Assembly (NCBI GenBank): GCA_024434115.1
Contig: QMIT01000013.1
Location: 1-64,000 of the forward strand
Direction: 5' to 3'
DNA from: Chloroflexota bacterium
GTDB lineage: Bacteria > Chloroflexota > Anaerolineae > Aggregatilineales > J027
DNA: 64,000 bases
Shown: one piece after another, positions 55,031 to 64,000 of the stretch
Numbering within the stretch: the first letter of the stretch is position 1
Layout of the letters: each line of letters begins with the position of its first letter
Made by a program: the position numbers and the translations under genes
The notes under the pieces: model-generated
The model's input: only the letters and a program-made list of their open reading frames with translations
Database searches by the model: none
Told to the model about the DNA's origin: nothing

Positions 55031-57046
55031 TTACTCGGTTGGGAAATTGAAGGTCGCCACAACGGGGTCGTGGTCAGTCACCGCATAAAGGCTGGTTGCA
55101 TCTTCGCTGAAGTGGTACGGATAATCCGAATTAACATGGGCCACCCCAACCGATGCCAATAAATTCGCCAGCGCGGGTGTCACCAAAATCTGGTCGAGGG
55201 TTTGGGTTTGACCCTGATAGATGTAGGTATAGCGCGACACGGCGGGGATTTCATCCCACAAATTATTAAACATCGCATCAAACAGACTGACTTCCGACGA
55301 ATAGGGGTAGTTGTTGAGGTCGCCTGCCACGACGTAATAGGCATCGGGGTTAACCGCCAATATGCTTTGTGCCAATTCGATGTTATAGGCCGCTTGCCCT
55401 TCACGCAGGACATTGCTGGCATCGGGGTTGCTGATGAAGTGGTTCGCCGAGACATACACTTCAATATATGGCGATTCTGGTGAGGTCATGCCTTCGGGGA
55501 AAATATGGAACAAGCCCACCAGCGGCGCACGATCATATTGGGGTGTGCCAATCGCAAACATGCGGCTTAACGATTTTGGATTGCTGATTTCCTGATTCAT
55601 CGGGAATTTATCGGCGTTCGGGTCGTCAGGACGTGGGCCAAGAATGGGGTCTTCCGGCGCAATGGGCATGGTTACGCGGTCAGTCCGATAGAGAAATGCC
55701 TGTGTAATGCCACGAGTATCGGCGCTGTCCCGATCAATCGCAGGCATGTAAATGATGGCGCTGTTGGTCAGATGGGCAATTTCGATGCTCAAATCTTCCA
55801 ACACATCTGGCAGGCCATTGGCATTATCGGTGTCCCCGCTGCATGTACCATAAATCAAGCCGCTGATACACACATCCTGATCTTCGACTTCTTGCAAAGC
55901 GATGATGTCGGGCGAGTGCATCGCTTCCACAATTTGACGGGCCAATTTGGTGATATGGGTTTGATAGGCTTCGAGCGTGCGTGGCACATAGTTAAAGGCC
56001 AGATTTTCAGGATTGTCATTGATGTCGAAAGGGTCGTTGTAAAAATCGTAGAGGTTTTCGACATTAAACGTCGCTACCGTAAATTGGGTCGTGGAATCAG
56101 CGGCGACAATAGGCGTATTCTGGTCGGGCGCGACTCCGGCTTGCACTTCAGGCAGGGTATCAATTTGCATGGTATAGCGAGCGAAGGCATACACCAAATT
56201 TCCGGTGAGCGGGCTGGTGAAAACCTCATAGGTCGAATAGGGGGGTAGATTGACATTGTAATCATAAGCCAACCCTTTGAGGATGTTGGCCTCCACCGAG
56301 ATACGATAGGAGTTGTCATTACCCACACCATCGTCAAGGGCTTCGGTGTCACGGAACACACGCCGCTCATAGAGATTTTCGCGTTGGGCCACTGGCGCAT
56401 CCGCATGCATTACATAGACTTCGCTGTCGTTGCTGGAACTATACAGATGTGTCCCTGAAATGACGTAACTCATTTCCGGCACAAACACCCGCATAGATTC
56501 AAGTCGTTCGCTCATCTGGGCAACCGTTAGCGCTCCACCTGTAGGATTGTATTCGACGGCGGGAACGGCGGTGTTCAAATCTTCAACCGCGCCATCCACG
56601 CTTACGAGGGTAATTTCGCGCAGGCGGGTCATCTCATAAAATTCTTCAACCTTGCCTTCTACTGTAATGATGTCTCCCAGTACAGGCGTGTAATCATCAA
56701 AAGCAGTTTTCGCCCCGATTAAGACCTGAATGGCATCTGAAGTGTTGGGGTCGGCGTCGCTGTTTTCGGGTGTCTCTTGCAAGAAAAATAGGTTTAACTG
56801 GCGTCCGCTGGTGTCAATCATCATCAGATTGGTGACAATGCCCTGTACCTGCACACGGTCATTGTTGTAGGGCGATTTAAAGGTCTGGGGTTCGGCTTCA
56901 TCATCGGTTACTACGCCCTGTACCTCGCCGATCTTAAGTAAGGGAATGTCTTGTGAAAACGCGCGTGGGCTGGTCATTACAACCGGGGTAATCAGGATGG
57001 CAAAACTCAACAAGAATGCAGCAAGATGGCGTAAAGAGTGTTTCAT
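55031..57046 (-). CDS. Secreted endonuclease/exonuclease/phosphatase family protein
   Basis: A protein of about 671 residues. A signal peptide (KHSLRHLAAFLLSFAILITPVV) is followed by an OB-fold-like region (about 45-150, NDRVQVQGIVTNLMMIDTSG ... LGDIITVEGKVEEF) like those in extracellular nucleases. The EEP catalytic domain occupies about 320-670: VATFNVENLYDFYND, DIIALQEVEDQD, VSANHFISN, VVAGDLNNYPYSSEV and AVTDHDPVVATFNF carry the metal and catalytic residues. It probably degrades DNA, RNA or phosphoesters outside the cell. ATG at 57046 is preferred because the earlier ATG (57073) lies before the GGAGGAG ribosome site. Confidence 0.92.
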   Translation of the reverse strand: MKHSLRHLAAFLLSFAILITPVVMTSPRAFSQDIPLLKIGEVQGVVTDDEAEPQTFKSPYNNDRVQVQGIVTNLMMIDTSGRQLNLFFLQETPENSDADPNTSDAIQVLIGAKTAFDDYTPVLGDIITVEGKVEEFYEMTRLREITLVSVDGAVEDLNTAVPAVEYNPTGGALTVAQMSERLESMRVFVPEMSYVISGTHLYSSSNDSEVYVMHADAPVAQRENLYERRVFRDTEALDDGVGNDNSYRISVEANILKGLAYDYNVNLPPYSTYEVFTSPLTGNLVYAFARYTMQIDTLPEVQAGVAPDQNTPIVAADSTTQFTVATFNVENLYDFYNDPFDINDNPENLAFNYVPRTLEAYQTHITKLARQIVEAMHSPDIIALQEVEDQDVCISGLIYGTCSGDTDNANGLPDVLEDLSIEIAHLTNSAIIYMPAIDRDSADTRGITQAFLYRTDRVTMPIAPEDPILGPRPDDPNADKFPMNQEISNPKSLSRMFAIGTPQYDRAPLVGLFHIFPEGMTSPESPYIEVYVSANHFISNPDASNVLREGQAAYNIELAQSILAVNPDAYYVVAGDLNNYPYSSEVSLFDAMFNNLWDEIPAVSRYTYIYQGQTQTLDQILVTPALANLLASVGVAHVNSDYPYHFSEDATSLYAVTDHDPVVATFNFPTE

Positions 57047-57206
57047 TGGATAGAAATTATCTCCTCCCAGCATGTATCAATAAGCGCATCCATTTTAACA
57101 GGTTGGACGCGGAAAAACGTATTGTGGAAATTTTTGACTACCTGATATACGCTAGAGGCGTTTTTCCAGTTTGAGAGATTTAGGTAGCAGGAGAATATTC
57201 AAAAAC

Positions 57207-58733
57207 ATGGCATTTAAGCGAGCAAGCGGTGTCTTGCTGCATCCCACTTCGCTCCCCGGACGACATGGCATTGGTGATTTGGGGGAGGCCGCCTACATTT
57301 TTATTGATTTCCTCGTCGCAAGCAAGCAATCCATCTGGCAAGTTTTACCCCTCGGCCCCACCGGGTACGGGGATTCACCCTATCAATGTTTTTCAGCATT
57401 TGCTGGCAACCCCATGTTAATTAATCTAGATCGTTTGGTTGAAGAGGGCCTCCTGACAGCTAACGATGTTGTGCCCGACCCCGCTTTTAGCCACGAACGG
57501 GTCAATTTTGGTCCGGTGATTGCCTATAAGACCGAACGCCTAAAACGAGCCTATGAAAAATTCAAAACGGATGGGCATCGTGTCCGCCGCATGTATGATG
57601 AATTTATCCAACGCGAAGCCAGTTGGCTGAACGACTATGCTTTATTTATGGCCCTCAAGCTGGATTATGGTGGTGGTCCTTGGGTCGAATGGCCGACTGA
57701 ACTCATCCGCCGCGAACCCGATGCACTTGAAGCTGCCCAAACGCGCCTTGCGGACGCAATCGGGTATCAGAAATTTGTTCAATGGTTGTTCTTTGAACAA
57801 TGGCGTGATGTCAAACATGCCGCCAATTCCAAAGGTATTCAGATTGTCGGGGATGTGCCGATTTTTGTTGCCCATGACAGCGCCGATGCGTGGGCCAACC
57901 CCCATCTGTTTTATCTGGATGAAGACGGCCAACCGACGGTCGTAGCAGGCGTCCCCCCGGATTATTTCAGTGCCACTGGTCAGCGTTGGGGCAATCCGCT
58001 GTATCGTTGGGATGTAATGGCCCAAGATGGCTATGAATGGTGGATTCAGCGCATGAAGGCCACCTTGAATCTGGTAGATATTATCCGCATTGACCACTTC
58101 CGGGGATTTGAGGCCTATTGGGAAATTCCCGCCACCGAACCTACTGCTGTAAAAGGGCGCTGGATTGACGGCCCCAAAGCCCATTTCTTTGAGGCGGTGA
58201 AAAATGCGTTGGGTGGGCAAGTGCCTGTGATGGCCGAGAATTTGGGGGTTATCACGCCGGGTGTCGAAAATCTGCGCAAGCAGTTTGATATGCCGGGGAT
58301 GCGGATTGTGCAATTTGGTTTTGGCTCTGGCCCCACTAACAATTTCCTGCCCCACAATTATGATAACAATACCGTCGTTTACACAGGCACACATGACAAC
58401 GAGACGATTATGGGGTGGTATCTGCGCAAAGACACGACAGGGACAACCGATGACCCCGAAACGGTCAAACGGGAACGGTTGTTTGCGACGCGCTACACCA
58501 ATATCAAAGACCCCGCCGATGCCCATTGGGATTTTATCCGACTGGCATGGATGTCGGTGGCAGATTTGGCGCTGGTGCCAATGCAGGATATTTTGGGTCT
58601 GGGCAACGAAGCCCGTATGAATTATCCCAGCAGCGAAAGTGGCAATTGGCAGTGGCGTTATACGCCGGATCAACTCAAGGTTGAACATGCCGAACGTCTT
58701 GCTGAACTAACGCATATGTATTCACGCGATTAG
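57207..58733 (+). CDS. malQ: 4-alpha-glucanotransferase (amylomaltase)
   Basis: A GH77 enzyme of about 508 residues that transfers glucan chains between maltodextrins. Conserved regions are all visible: RASGVLLHPTSLPGRHGIGDLG, LGPTGYGDSPYQCFSAFAGNP, DVPIFVAHDSADAWANP, IRIDHFRGFEAYWEIPA (nucleophile Asp), MAENLGVITPGV (acid/base Glu) and VYTGTHDNETIMGWY. The start is ATG at 57207 with AGGAG 13 bases ahead; a TTG at 57171 would add non-conserved residues. hutH follows after 13 bases. No other glycogen gene is nearby. Confidence 0.97.
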   Translation: MAFKRASGVLLHPTSLPGRHGIGDLGEAAYIFIDFLVASKQSIWQVLPLGPTGYGDSPYQCFSAFAGNPMLINLDRLVEEGLLTANDVVPDPAFSHERVNFGPVIAYKTERLKRAYEKFKTDGHRVRRMYDEFIQREASWLNDYALFMALKLDYGGGPWVEWPTELIRREPDALEAAQTRLADAIGYQKFVQWLFFEQWRDVKHAANSKGIQIVGDVPIFVAHDSADAWANPHLFYLDEDGQPTVVAGVPPDYFSATGQRWGNPLYRWDVMAQDGYEWWIQRMKATLNLVDIIRIDHFRGFEAYWEIPATEPTAVKGRWIDGPKAHFFEAVKNALGGQVPVMAENLGVITPGVENLRKQFDMPGMRIVQFGFGSGPTNNFLPHNYDNNTVVYTGTHDNETIMGWYLRKDTTGTTDDPETVKRERLFATRYTNIKDPADAHWDFIRLAWMSVADLALVPMQDILGLGNEARMNYPSSESGNWQWRYTPDQLKVEHAERLAELTHMYSRD

Positions 58734-58746
58734 GGTTATATTCAAA

Positions 58747-60264
58747 ATGGGCAGCACAGCACATTTCACCATTTTGGATGGCGGGTCACTGCATATTGGC
58801 GACATTATAGGTGTGGCACGGCGAGGGCAGACGGTTGTGCTGCATCGTTCTGCCCGTGAAAAAATCGAGGCCGGACATGAGGTGGTCAAAACGACGGTGG
58901 CGCAGGGCAAAGTGGCCTATGGTGTCAACACGGGTTTCGGCAGCCTCAATCGTGTCCGCATTCAGCCCGAACAAATCCGACAGGTACAACGCAACCTGAT
59001 TCGCAGCCACGCGGCAGGTATTGGTGATGTGCTGCCGGAAGAGGTAGTACGCGCTGTCATGGTGGTGATGGCGGCCAGCTTGTGCCGGGGCTATTCAGGT
59101 GTCCGACCCGTTGTGGTTGAGACACTCGTGAATGTGCTAAACGCGGGTATCACCCCAGTCGTACCTTCACGTGGGTCGGTTGGGTCCAGTGGTGATCTTG
59201 CGCCTCTCTCGCATATCAGCCTCGTGTTGATTGGGGAAGGGGAGGCATGGTTTCAAGGCCAAATAATGAGCGGGGGCGAGGCACTGGAACAAGCGGGTGT
59301 TACCCCACTTGTTTTGGATGCTAAAGAAGGATTGGCTCTTATTAATGGCACGCATCTGATGTGTGCGATGGCGGCCTTGCTGATTGCGGATACCGAGCAT
59401 CTTTTAGCGTCAGCCATCACCGCTGCTGCGCTTTCAATTGATGCCTGTCGTGCTACCGATGCCTTTTTGGATGGTCGCGTGCATATGATTCGCCAACAGC
59501 AGGGGCAAATGCGCGTGGCAGATCGCCTGCGTACCCTACTCGATGGCAGCACGATTCTCCCCAGCCATAAAACCGATGATCCGCGTGTCCAAGACCCCTA
59601 TTCACTGCGCTGTACGCCGCAGGTGCTTGGTGCGGCATGGGATATGCTGGAGTATGTGACGACCATCGTCAACCGCGAACTAAGCGCCGTGACTGATAAC
59701 CCGTTGGTGTTCCCCGACAACGGCGACATCATCAGCGCGGGCAATTTTCATGGGATGCCGATTGCGCTGGCCCTCGATGCGCTCAAAATTGCCGTATCGC
59801 ATATCGCGGGCATTAGCGAACGGCGGGTGTATTTTTTACTGAGCGCCTCCGATAGCGAAAATCCACTCAATCCCCATCTTAGCCCCCAACCGGGGTTACA
59901 CAGTGGCTTGATGATTGCCCAATATACTGCTGCCGCCGCCTGTAATGAAATTCAGACCCTTGCTGCTCCGGCAAGTGTGCATAACATCCCGACCAGTGCA
60001 GGCATGGAAGATTACAACAGCATGGGGGCAACCGCCGCTCATCAAGCATGGCAGGCCGTCAAATTGGCGACTCATGTGATCGCCATCGAATTACTCTGTT
60101 CGGCAGAGGCGTTGGAGTATCAGCGGCCTTTGAAAAGTGGGGCGGGAGTCGAACGCGCCCATGCCCACATTCGCCAACAAGTACCGCGTTTGACCGAAGA
60201 CCGTCCACCGAACCCCGATATTGAAAAAATTGTTCAAATGATTCGACAGGGAGTTTTTGATTAA
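58747..60264 (+). CDS. hutH: Histidine ammonia-lyase (MIO tripeptide Ser-Ser-Gly)
   Basis: A 505-residue lyase that converts histidine to urocanate, the first step of histidine degradation. Strong family features: [62 protein letters not shown], and [15 protein letters not shown] with TDNPLVF. The self-forming MIO cofactor normally comes from Ala-Ser-Gly; here residues 147-149 are Ser-Ser-Gly. hutU overlaps or abuts the 3' end, so the pair is cotranslated. hutI and a formimidoylglutamate hydrolase are not in the window. Another MIO enzyme (aromatic amino acid lyase) is unlikely given the hutU partner. Confidence 0.95.
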   Translation: MGSTAHFTILDGGSLHIGDIIGVARRGQTVVLHRSAREKIEAGHEVVKTTVAQGKVAYGVNTGFGSLNRVRIQPEQIRQVQRNLIRSHAAGIGDVLPEEVVRAVMVVMAASLCRGYSGVRPVVVETLVNVLNAGITPVVPSRGSVGSSGDLAPLSHISLVLIGEGEAWFQGQIMSGGEALEQAGVTPLVLDAKEGLALINGTHLMCAMAALLIADTEHLLASAITAAALSIDACRATDAFLDGRVHMIRQQQGQMRVADRLRTLLDGSTILPSHKTDDPRVQDPYSLRCTPQVLGAAWDMLEYVTTIVNRELSAVTDNPLVFPDNGDIISAGNFHGMPIALALDALKIAVSHIAGISERRVYFLLSASDSENPLNPHLSPQPGLHSGLMIAQYTAAAACNEIQTLAAPASVHNIPTSAGMEDYNSMGATAAHQAWQAVKLATHVIAIELLCSAEALEYQRPLKSGAGVERAHAHIRQQVPRLTEDRPPNPDIEKIVQMIRQGVFD

Positions 60265-60265
60265 C

Positions 60266-61918
60266 ATGACCCGTGTAATCCGTGCGCCGCGTGGTTCGCA
60301 ACTGCAATGCAAAGGTTGGCTGCAAGAGGCCGCTATGCGTATGTTGATGAATAACCTCGACCCCGAAGTGGCCGAAGACCCCGCGAACCTGATTGTCTAT
60401 GGGGGCAGGGGACAGGCCGCCCGCAGTTGGGAAGCCTTTGACGCGATTATCCGTACCCTGCAATTGCTAGAAAATGATGAAACCCTGCTGGTGCAGAGCG
60501 GCAAACCCGTCGGTGTCCTCAAAACTACCCCCGACGCGCCACGAGTCCTCATCGCCAACAGCAACCTTGTGCCGCATTGGGCCACTCAAGAACATTTTGA
60601 TGCCCTTGCCGCTAAGGGTCTTATTATGTACGGGCAAATGACGGCAGGCAGTTGGATTTATATCGGCACACAGGGCATTTTGCAGGGAACCTATGAAACA
60701 CTGGCGGAGGCGGCCCGGCGTCATTTTAACGGCACATTGCGGGGTACACTTACGGTCACGGCGGGTCTAGGTGGCATGGGTGGTGCACAACCCCTAGCGG
60801 TGACGATGAATGAAGGGGTGTGTTTGATTGCGGAAGTAGACGAACATCGTATCCAGCGCCGCATCGAAACCCGTTATCTGGACGAATGGACAACCGATTT
60901 GGAGCAGGGGATTCAACGGGCACTGGAAGCCAAAAATCGTGGTGAGGCCATCAGTATTGGTGTATTGGCGAACGCCTCCGATTTGTATGAAACACTCTTA
61001 AATAGCAACATTATCCCCGAAATTGTCACCGACCAGACACCTGCCCATGATGTGATGATGTATGTCCCGACGCATATGCCTTATGAAGCTGCGGTTGAAT
61101 TGCGTACCTCCGACCCCGCCGCCTATCATGATGCCAGCTTAATGACCATGCGGCGCTCGGTAGAGGCGATGGTTGCCTTGCAAAAACGCGGTTCGGTAGT
61201 GTTTGATTATGGCAATAACATCCGTCAGCGGGCCTATGATGCCGGATTTGAGGAGGCGTTTGCTTTCCCCGGTTTTGTGCCTGCGTTTGTCCGCCCCCTC
61301 TTTTGTGAGGGCAAAGGCCCATTCCGCTGGGTGGCTCTTTCCGGCGATCCGCAGGACATTTATCGTACCGACCAAGCCATCCTTGATTTATTTCCCAATG
61401 ACGTAGCCCTGCATCGCTGGATCAAAAAGGCGCAGGAGAGAGTGGCTTTTCAAGGACTGCCCGCCCGCATTTGTTGGTTAGGGCAGGGGGCACGCGCCAA
61501 AGCAGGTCTGGCCTTTAATGAGCTGGTTGCAAAAGGTGAAGTCAGCGCACCGATTGTGATTGGCCGCGATCATCTGGACACAGGGAGTGTTGCCAGTCCT
61601 AACCGCGAAACCGAGTCTATGCTGGATGGCACGGATGCTGTCAGCGATTGGCCCTTGCTCAATTTAATGGTCAATGTTGCCAGCGGCGCGACATGGGTGA
61701 GTTTTCATCATGGCGGGGGCGTGGGAATTGGTTTTAGCCAACATGCGGGGCAGGTAATTGTGGCAGATGGCACACCACAAGCCGCCGCCCGGTTGCAGCG
61801 AGTTTTGACTAATGACCCGGCGATGGGAGTTTTGCGTCATGCCGATGCGGGCTATGACCTTGCGATTGAGACTGCGGACAAGAACGGTCTTGTAATACCA
61901 GTGCGACGACAACTATGA
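60266..61918 (+). CDS. hutU: Urocanate hydratase
   Basis: A protein of about 550 residues that hydrates urocanate to imidazolonepropionate using tightly bound NAD+. Recognisable blocks: [66 protein letters not shown] (NAD binding), [29 protein letters not shown] and [22 protein letters not shown] at 60266 comes one base after the hutH stop; the frame is open nine bases further to a TTG. The stop overlaps the next start (ATGATG). Confidence 0.97.
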   Translation: MTRVIRAPRGSQLQCKGWLQEAAMRMLMNNLDPEVAEDPANLIVYGGRGQAARSWEAFDAIIRTLQLLENDETLLVQSGKPVGVLKTTPDAPRVLIANSNLVPHWATQEHFDALAAKGLIMYGQMTAGSWIYIGTQGILQGTYETLAEAARRHFNGTLRGTLTVTAGLGGMGGAQPLAVTMNEGVCLIAEVDEHRIQRRIETRYLDEWTTDLEQGIQRALEAKNRGEAISIGVLANASDLYETLLNSNIIPEIVTDQTPAHDVMMYVPTHMPYEAAVELRTSDPAAYHDASLMTMRRSVEAMVALQKRGSVVFDYGNNIRQRAYDAGFEEAFAFPGFVPAFVRPLFCEGKGPFRWVALSGDPQDIYRTDQAILDLFPNDVALHRWIKKAQERVAFQGLPARICWLGQGARAKAGLAFNELVAKGEVSAPIVIGRDHLDTGSVASPNRETESMLDGTDAVSDWPLLNLMVNVASGATWVSFHHGGGVGIGFSQHAGQVIVADGTPQAAARLQRVLTNDPAMGVLRHADAGYDLAIETADKNGLVIPVRRQL

Positions 61919-63285
61919 TGAAATCCATTCGCTATTCCCTACGTATCAATCTGCTGAATCTACGTCATAACTATTGGTTTATCCCACTATTGATGATGGT
62001 GGGGGCCATGCTGCTCGCCTCGATCATGCTCGAACTGGATCGGCGTGTCAGCACCAAAACCCTTGAAGCATTAGGCCTGTTTTATGACGGCGATATTGAT
62101 GGTGAGCGCCTCCTGCTGGCGACGATTGCCGGGTCAATGATTACCGTAGCAGGAGTCGTGTTTTCGATAGTGATGGTGGCGTTGTCATTTACCTCGACGC
62201 AATCCGGCCCCCGCTTGCTTATCAACTTTATGCGAGATCGCGGTACACAGATTGTGCTTGGCGTCTTCACGGCAACTTTCATCTACAGTTTTCTAGTCTT
62301 ACGTACCATCCGTGTGGCTGACTCTGAAAATGGCAATCTGCCTCATTTGTCTGTCACTGTCGGGATTCTATTGGCCGTCCTAAGTTTTGGTGTCCTAATT
62401 TACTTCATCCATCACACTGCCGAAGCGATTCAAATCCCCAACCTCATTGCTCGAGTAGGCAGCAATCTACATGATGCCGTCCATGCTAACTTCCCCCAGC
62501 CTACTGTGTCGCAGTTGAATTCACCATATCCAGTCATTGAGCAGACCATTGCCGACCTGTCTTACCCGCTTACTGAGTTGATTAGAAGTCCACGCAGTGG
62601 CTATCTACGACTGATTGACTTTGGGATGTTGGCAGAAATTGCTCTCTCCCACAATTACGTGATATGGGTGCGCCATCACCCCGGGGACTTTGTTTCGGCA
62701 GGGGGTACATTGGCAAAAATCTGGTCGGAGAAGCCCATTGAGACAACAACTAAGACTGATCTTGAAATTGCCTTTGTGACGGATACCCATCGTTCACCGG
62801 ATTACGATATTGAGTTTTTATTTAATGAACTGGTGGAGGTTGGCCTGCGGGCAATTTCGCCTGCCATCAATGACCCCTTTACTGCGATGAGTTGTTTGGA
62901 CTGGCTAGGGGCGGCGCTATGCCAAATTGCCGAACGTCAACTGCCGTCTCCCTATCACTATGATGAAAACGGCAAACTACGCCTGATTTGTTACGCACCA
63001 AGCTTCAAGGGGCTGATGGATGATGCTTTTAATCAACTGCGCCAATATGGACAATCTAGTGTGGCCGTAACGATTCGTTTGCTGGAAACCCTACAAGCAA
63101 TCGCGGAACGGCTGTATCGTGTGGACGATTTTGAGGTCGTCAAACGCCATGCTTCCATGACACTGCATGGGTCAACCTTAACGCCGCTTGAAGCAACTGA
63201 CCGTGAAGATATTGAGTCGGCGTATCAGACTGTTATTGATACTCTTGAACAGCGTAAAATCCTTATTGACTCAACGGAAGCATAA
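61915..63285 (+). CDS. DUF2254 family membrane protein
   Basis: A 456-residue membrane protein with four N-terminal helices (about 19-40, 70-95, 115-135, 145-170). A cytoplasmic part follows with the DUF2254 hallmark [26 protein letters not shown]. The signature between helices, [33 protein letters not shown], is also characteristic. The function is unknown; a channel or transporter role has been suggested for the family. Its first ATG overlaps the hutU stop, so it is cotranslated with histidine-degradation genes, though no link is established. Confidence 0.93.
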   Translation: MMKSIRYSLRINLLNLRHNYWFIPLLMMVGAMLLASIMLELDRRVSTKTLEALGLFYDGDIDGERLLLATIAGSMITVAGVVFSIVMVALSFTSTQSGPRLLINFMRDRGTQIVLGVFTATFIYSFLVLRTIRVADSENGNLPHLSVTVGILLAVLSFGVLIYFIHHTAEAIQIPNLIARVGSNLHDAVHANFPQPTVSQLNSPYPVIEQTIADLSYPLTELIRSPRSGYLRLIDFGMLAEIALSHNYVIWVRHHPGDFVSAGGTLAKIWSEKPIETTTKTDLEIAFVTDTHRSPDYDIEFLFNELVEVGLRAISPAINDPFTAMSCLDWLGAALCQIAERQLPSPYHYDENGKLRLICYAPSFKGLMDDAFNQLRQYGQSSVAVTIRLLETLQAIAERLYRVDDFEVVKRHASMTLHGSTLTPLEATDREDIESAYQTVIDTLEQRKILIDSTEA

Positions 63286-63327
63286 CCAACCCCGGATATT
63301 GTAGGGGGAATGCGTCGGGGTTGGTTT
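63284..63327. terminator. Terminator hairpin between convergent DUF2254 and glycosidase genes
   Basis: AACCAACCCCG (63284-63294) and CGGGGTTGGTT (63316-63326) form a perfect 11-pair stem with a 21-base loop. The T-run is short (TTT), so efficiency is uncertain. Confidence 0.65.
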
Positions 63328-63360
63328 GTAGAATAGGTAGCCAATATAAACGTTGGCTGG

Positions 63361-64000
63361 CTACTCGGAATAGCTATCAAGAATGGCGGCAGCACTTTCG
63401 ATGTCACCTGCAATGAGTTTCGAGAATACCCCGTCTAATTGACTATCATCTGCATGGGCTTTTCTAAGGTTGAGTAGGCGCAATGGGAGTTCCAACTGTT
63501 CAGCGGTAAAAACGAAATCAGCCCCATCGAATGTGCGGCGAGTCTCTTGCAGCATTGCCAAATATTGATAACCAAATTCCTCGGTAGGCTCGATAATCGT
63601 CCCCTCGCCATAATCGTTCCACGTGATGAGTTGGATAATGTCGGGGTTTTGGTCGAGGGCCATTTGCAAGGTATAGCGGAACGTCTCCCCGCTCTCAGCA
63701 TCCAAATAACCGTAGCTGTCGCGTACACCTGCCTCTTCATAAATATCATGGAAGCCGGGGAAAGCCCCGCCCACCACAAAATCCTTACGGGCCGCCTTGC
63801 GATAAAAATCATTGAGATAGGCTTCAATGGCAGCACGGTTATAGGTAACACCGCCTTGCATGGGAGGCCAAGGATAGCTGCACAGGGCATTGGTGACATT
63901 GTGTTTATCAAGGGTAATGAGGGCGGGTTGTGGTTTGAGGTCTGTAAATAAGGTTTCCCAATCACTGGCACTCTTAAAATACTGCGGGCCAAAGGTGAAC
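63361..64000 (-). CDS. Glycoside hydrolase family 71/99-like protein, C-terminal part
   Basis: The gene runs off the window end, so only the last 212 or so codons are visible and the frame is open to 64000. Visible segments are FGPQYFKSASDWETLF, PWPPMQGGVTYNR, GGAFPGFHDIY and IIQLITWNDYGEGTIIEPTEEFGYQYL. The last is typical of GH71/GH99-like domains, where the W-N-D-(Y/W)-G-E-G-(T)-X-I-E-P stretch lines the active site. The C-terminal 60 residues are helical. It probably acts on an alpha-glucan or mannan or belongs to a related surface enzyme. An internal ATG at 63861 is not the true start. Confidence 0.75.
   Translation of the reverse strand, partial: FTFGPQYFKSASDWETLFTDLKPQPALITLDKHNVTNALCSYPWPPMQGGVTYNRAAIEAYLNDFYRKAARKDFVVGGAFPGFHDIYEEAGVRDSYGYLDAESGETFRYTLQMALDQNPDIIQLITWNDYGEGTIIEPTEEFGYQYLAMLQETRRTFDGADFVFTAEQLELPLRLLNLRKAHADDSQLDGVFSKLIAGDIESAAAILDSYSE

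Noticed and set aside
57642..58688. Open frame of about 348 codons on minus over malQ
   Set aside because: It mirrors malQ codon for codon and its product is unlike any family; malQ is certain.

Overview
This window reads as bacterial chromosome from a member of the Chloroflexota, most likely an Anaerolineae-type lineage. That assignment is an inference. It rests on a giant DUF11-repeat surface protein with a sortase domain, a PknB-type kinase with a Thr/Ser/Pro-rich linker and an extracytoplasmic C-terminal domain, a fused MoaD-MoaE, Tat-exported family 5 solute-binding proteins, and moderate GC. No plasmid or phage genes are seen. The only mobile element is one TnpB-type insertion.

Layout. 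Positions 1-93 are the 3' part of a 5S rRNA gene. Positions 159-6867 (minus) form a peptide/nickel-type ABC importer operon: Tat-exported binding protein, DppC, a GNAT acetyltransferase, fused DppD-DppF ATPases, DppB, and a GTPase-less EF-Tu-like protein. After a 509-base leader region with a good promoter comes a single 11.9-kb gene (7377-19262) for a 3961-residue exported DUF11 protein. It ends in an LPTTG sorting signal, two membrane helices and its own sortase domain. Convergent to it is a Ser/Thr kinase (19343-21445). Next come molybdenum-cofactor genes (moaD-moaE fusion, moaC) with an FHA gene, then divergent ftsY, a TnpB element, and prfB with its programmed +1 frameshift.

Positions 27328-34568 hold an ABM-domain protein, rseP, a HEAT-repeat protein, acylphosphatase, a FecR-like membrane protein, radC, a zinc-ribbon membrane protein and an alpha/beta hydrolase. 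lepA follows, then an SRPBCC/HTH divergent pair and a HARE-HTH/Mrr nuclease. A five-gene minus operon (CRP-like, cinA, OPRT-like, MFS, HEAT) spans 38556-43399. yraN, miaA and a membrane-anchored protein follow on plus. A second family 5 importer (45623-49064, minus) has no local ATPase genes.

Positions 49297-54982 form a polar amino-acid ABC operon: a binding protein with an extra C-terminal domain, a permease carrying a six-fold C-X7-C repeat domain, a GlnQ-type ATPase, and a secreted SecD-P1-like protein. Then come a secreted nuclease/phosphatase (minus) and a plus run of malQ, hutH, hutU and a DUF2254 protein. The window ends inside a GH71/GH99-like gene.

The strongest candidates for undescribed biology are the self-contained LPTTG-plus-sortase giant protein, the C-X7-C repeat insertion in the amino-acid permease, and the EF-Tu domain II-III protein at the end of the peptide importer operon. 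No database search was run; family names rest on motif recognition.
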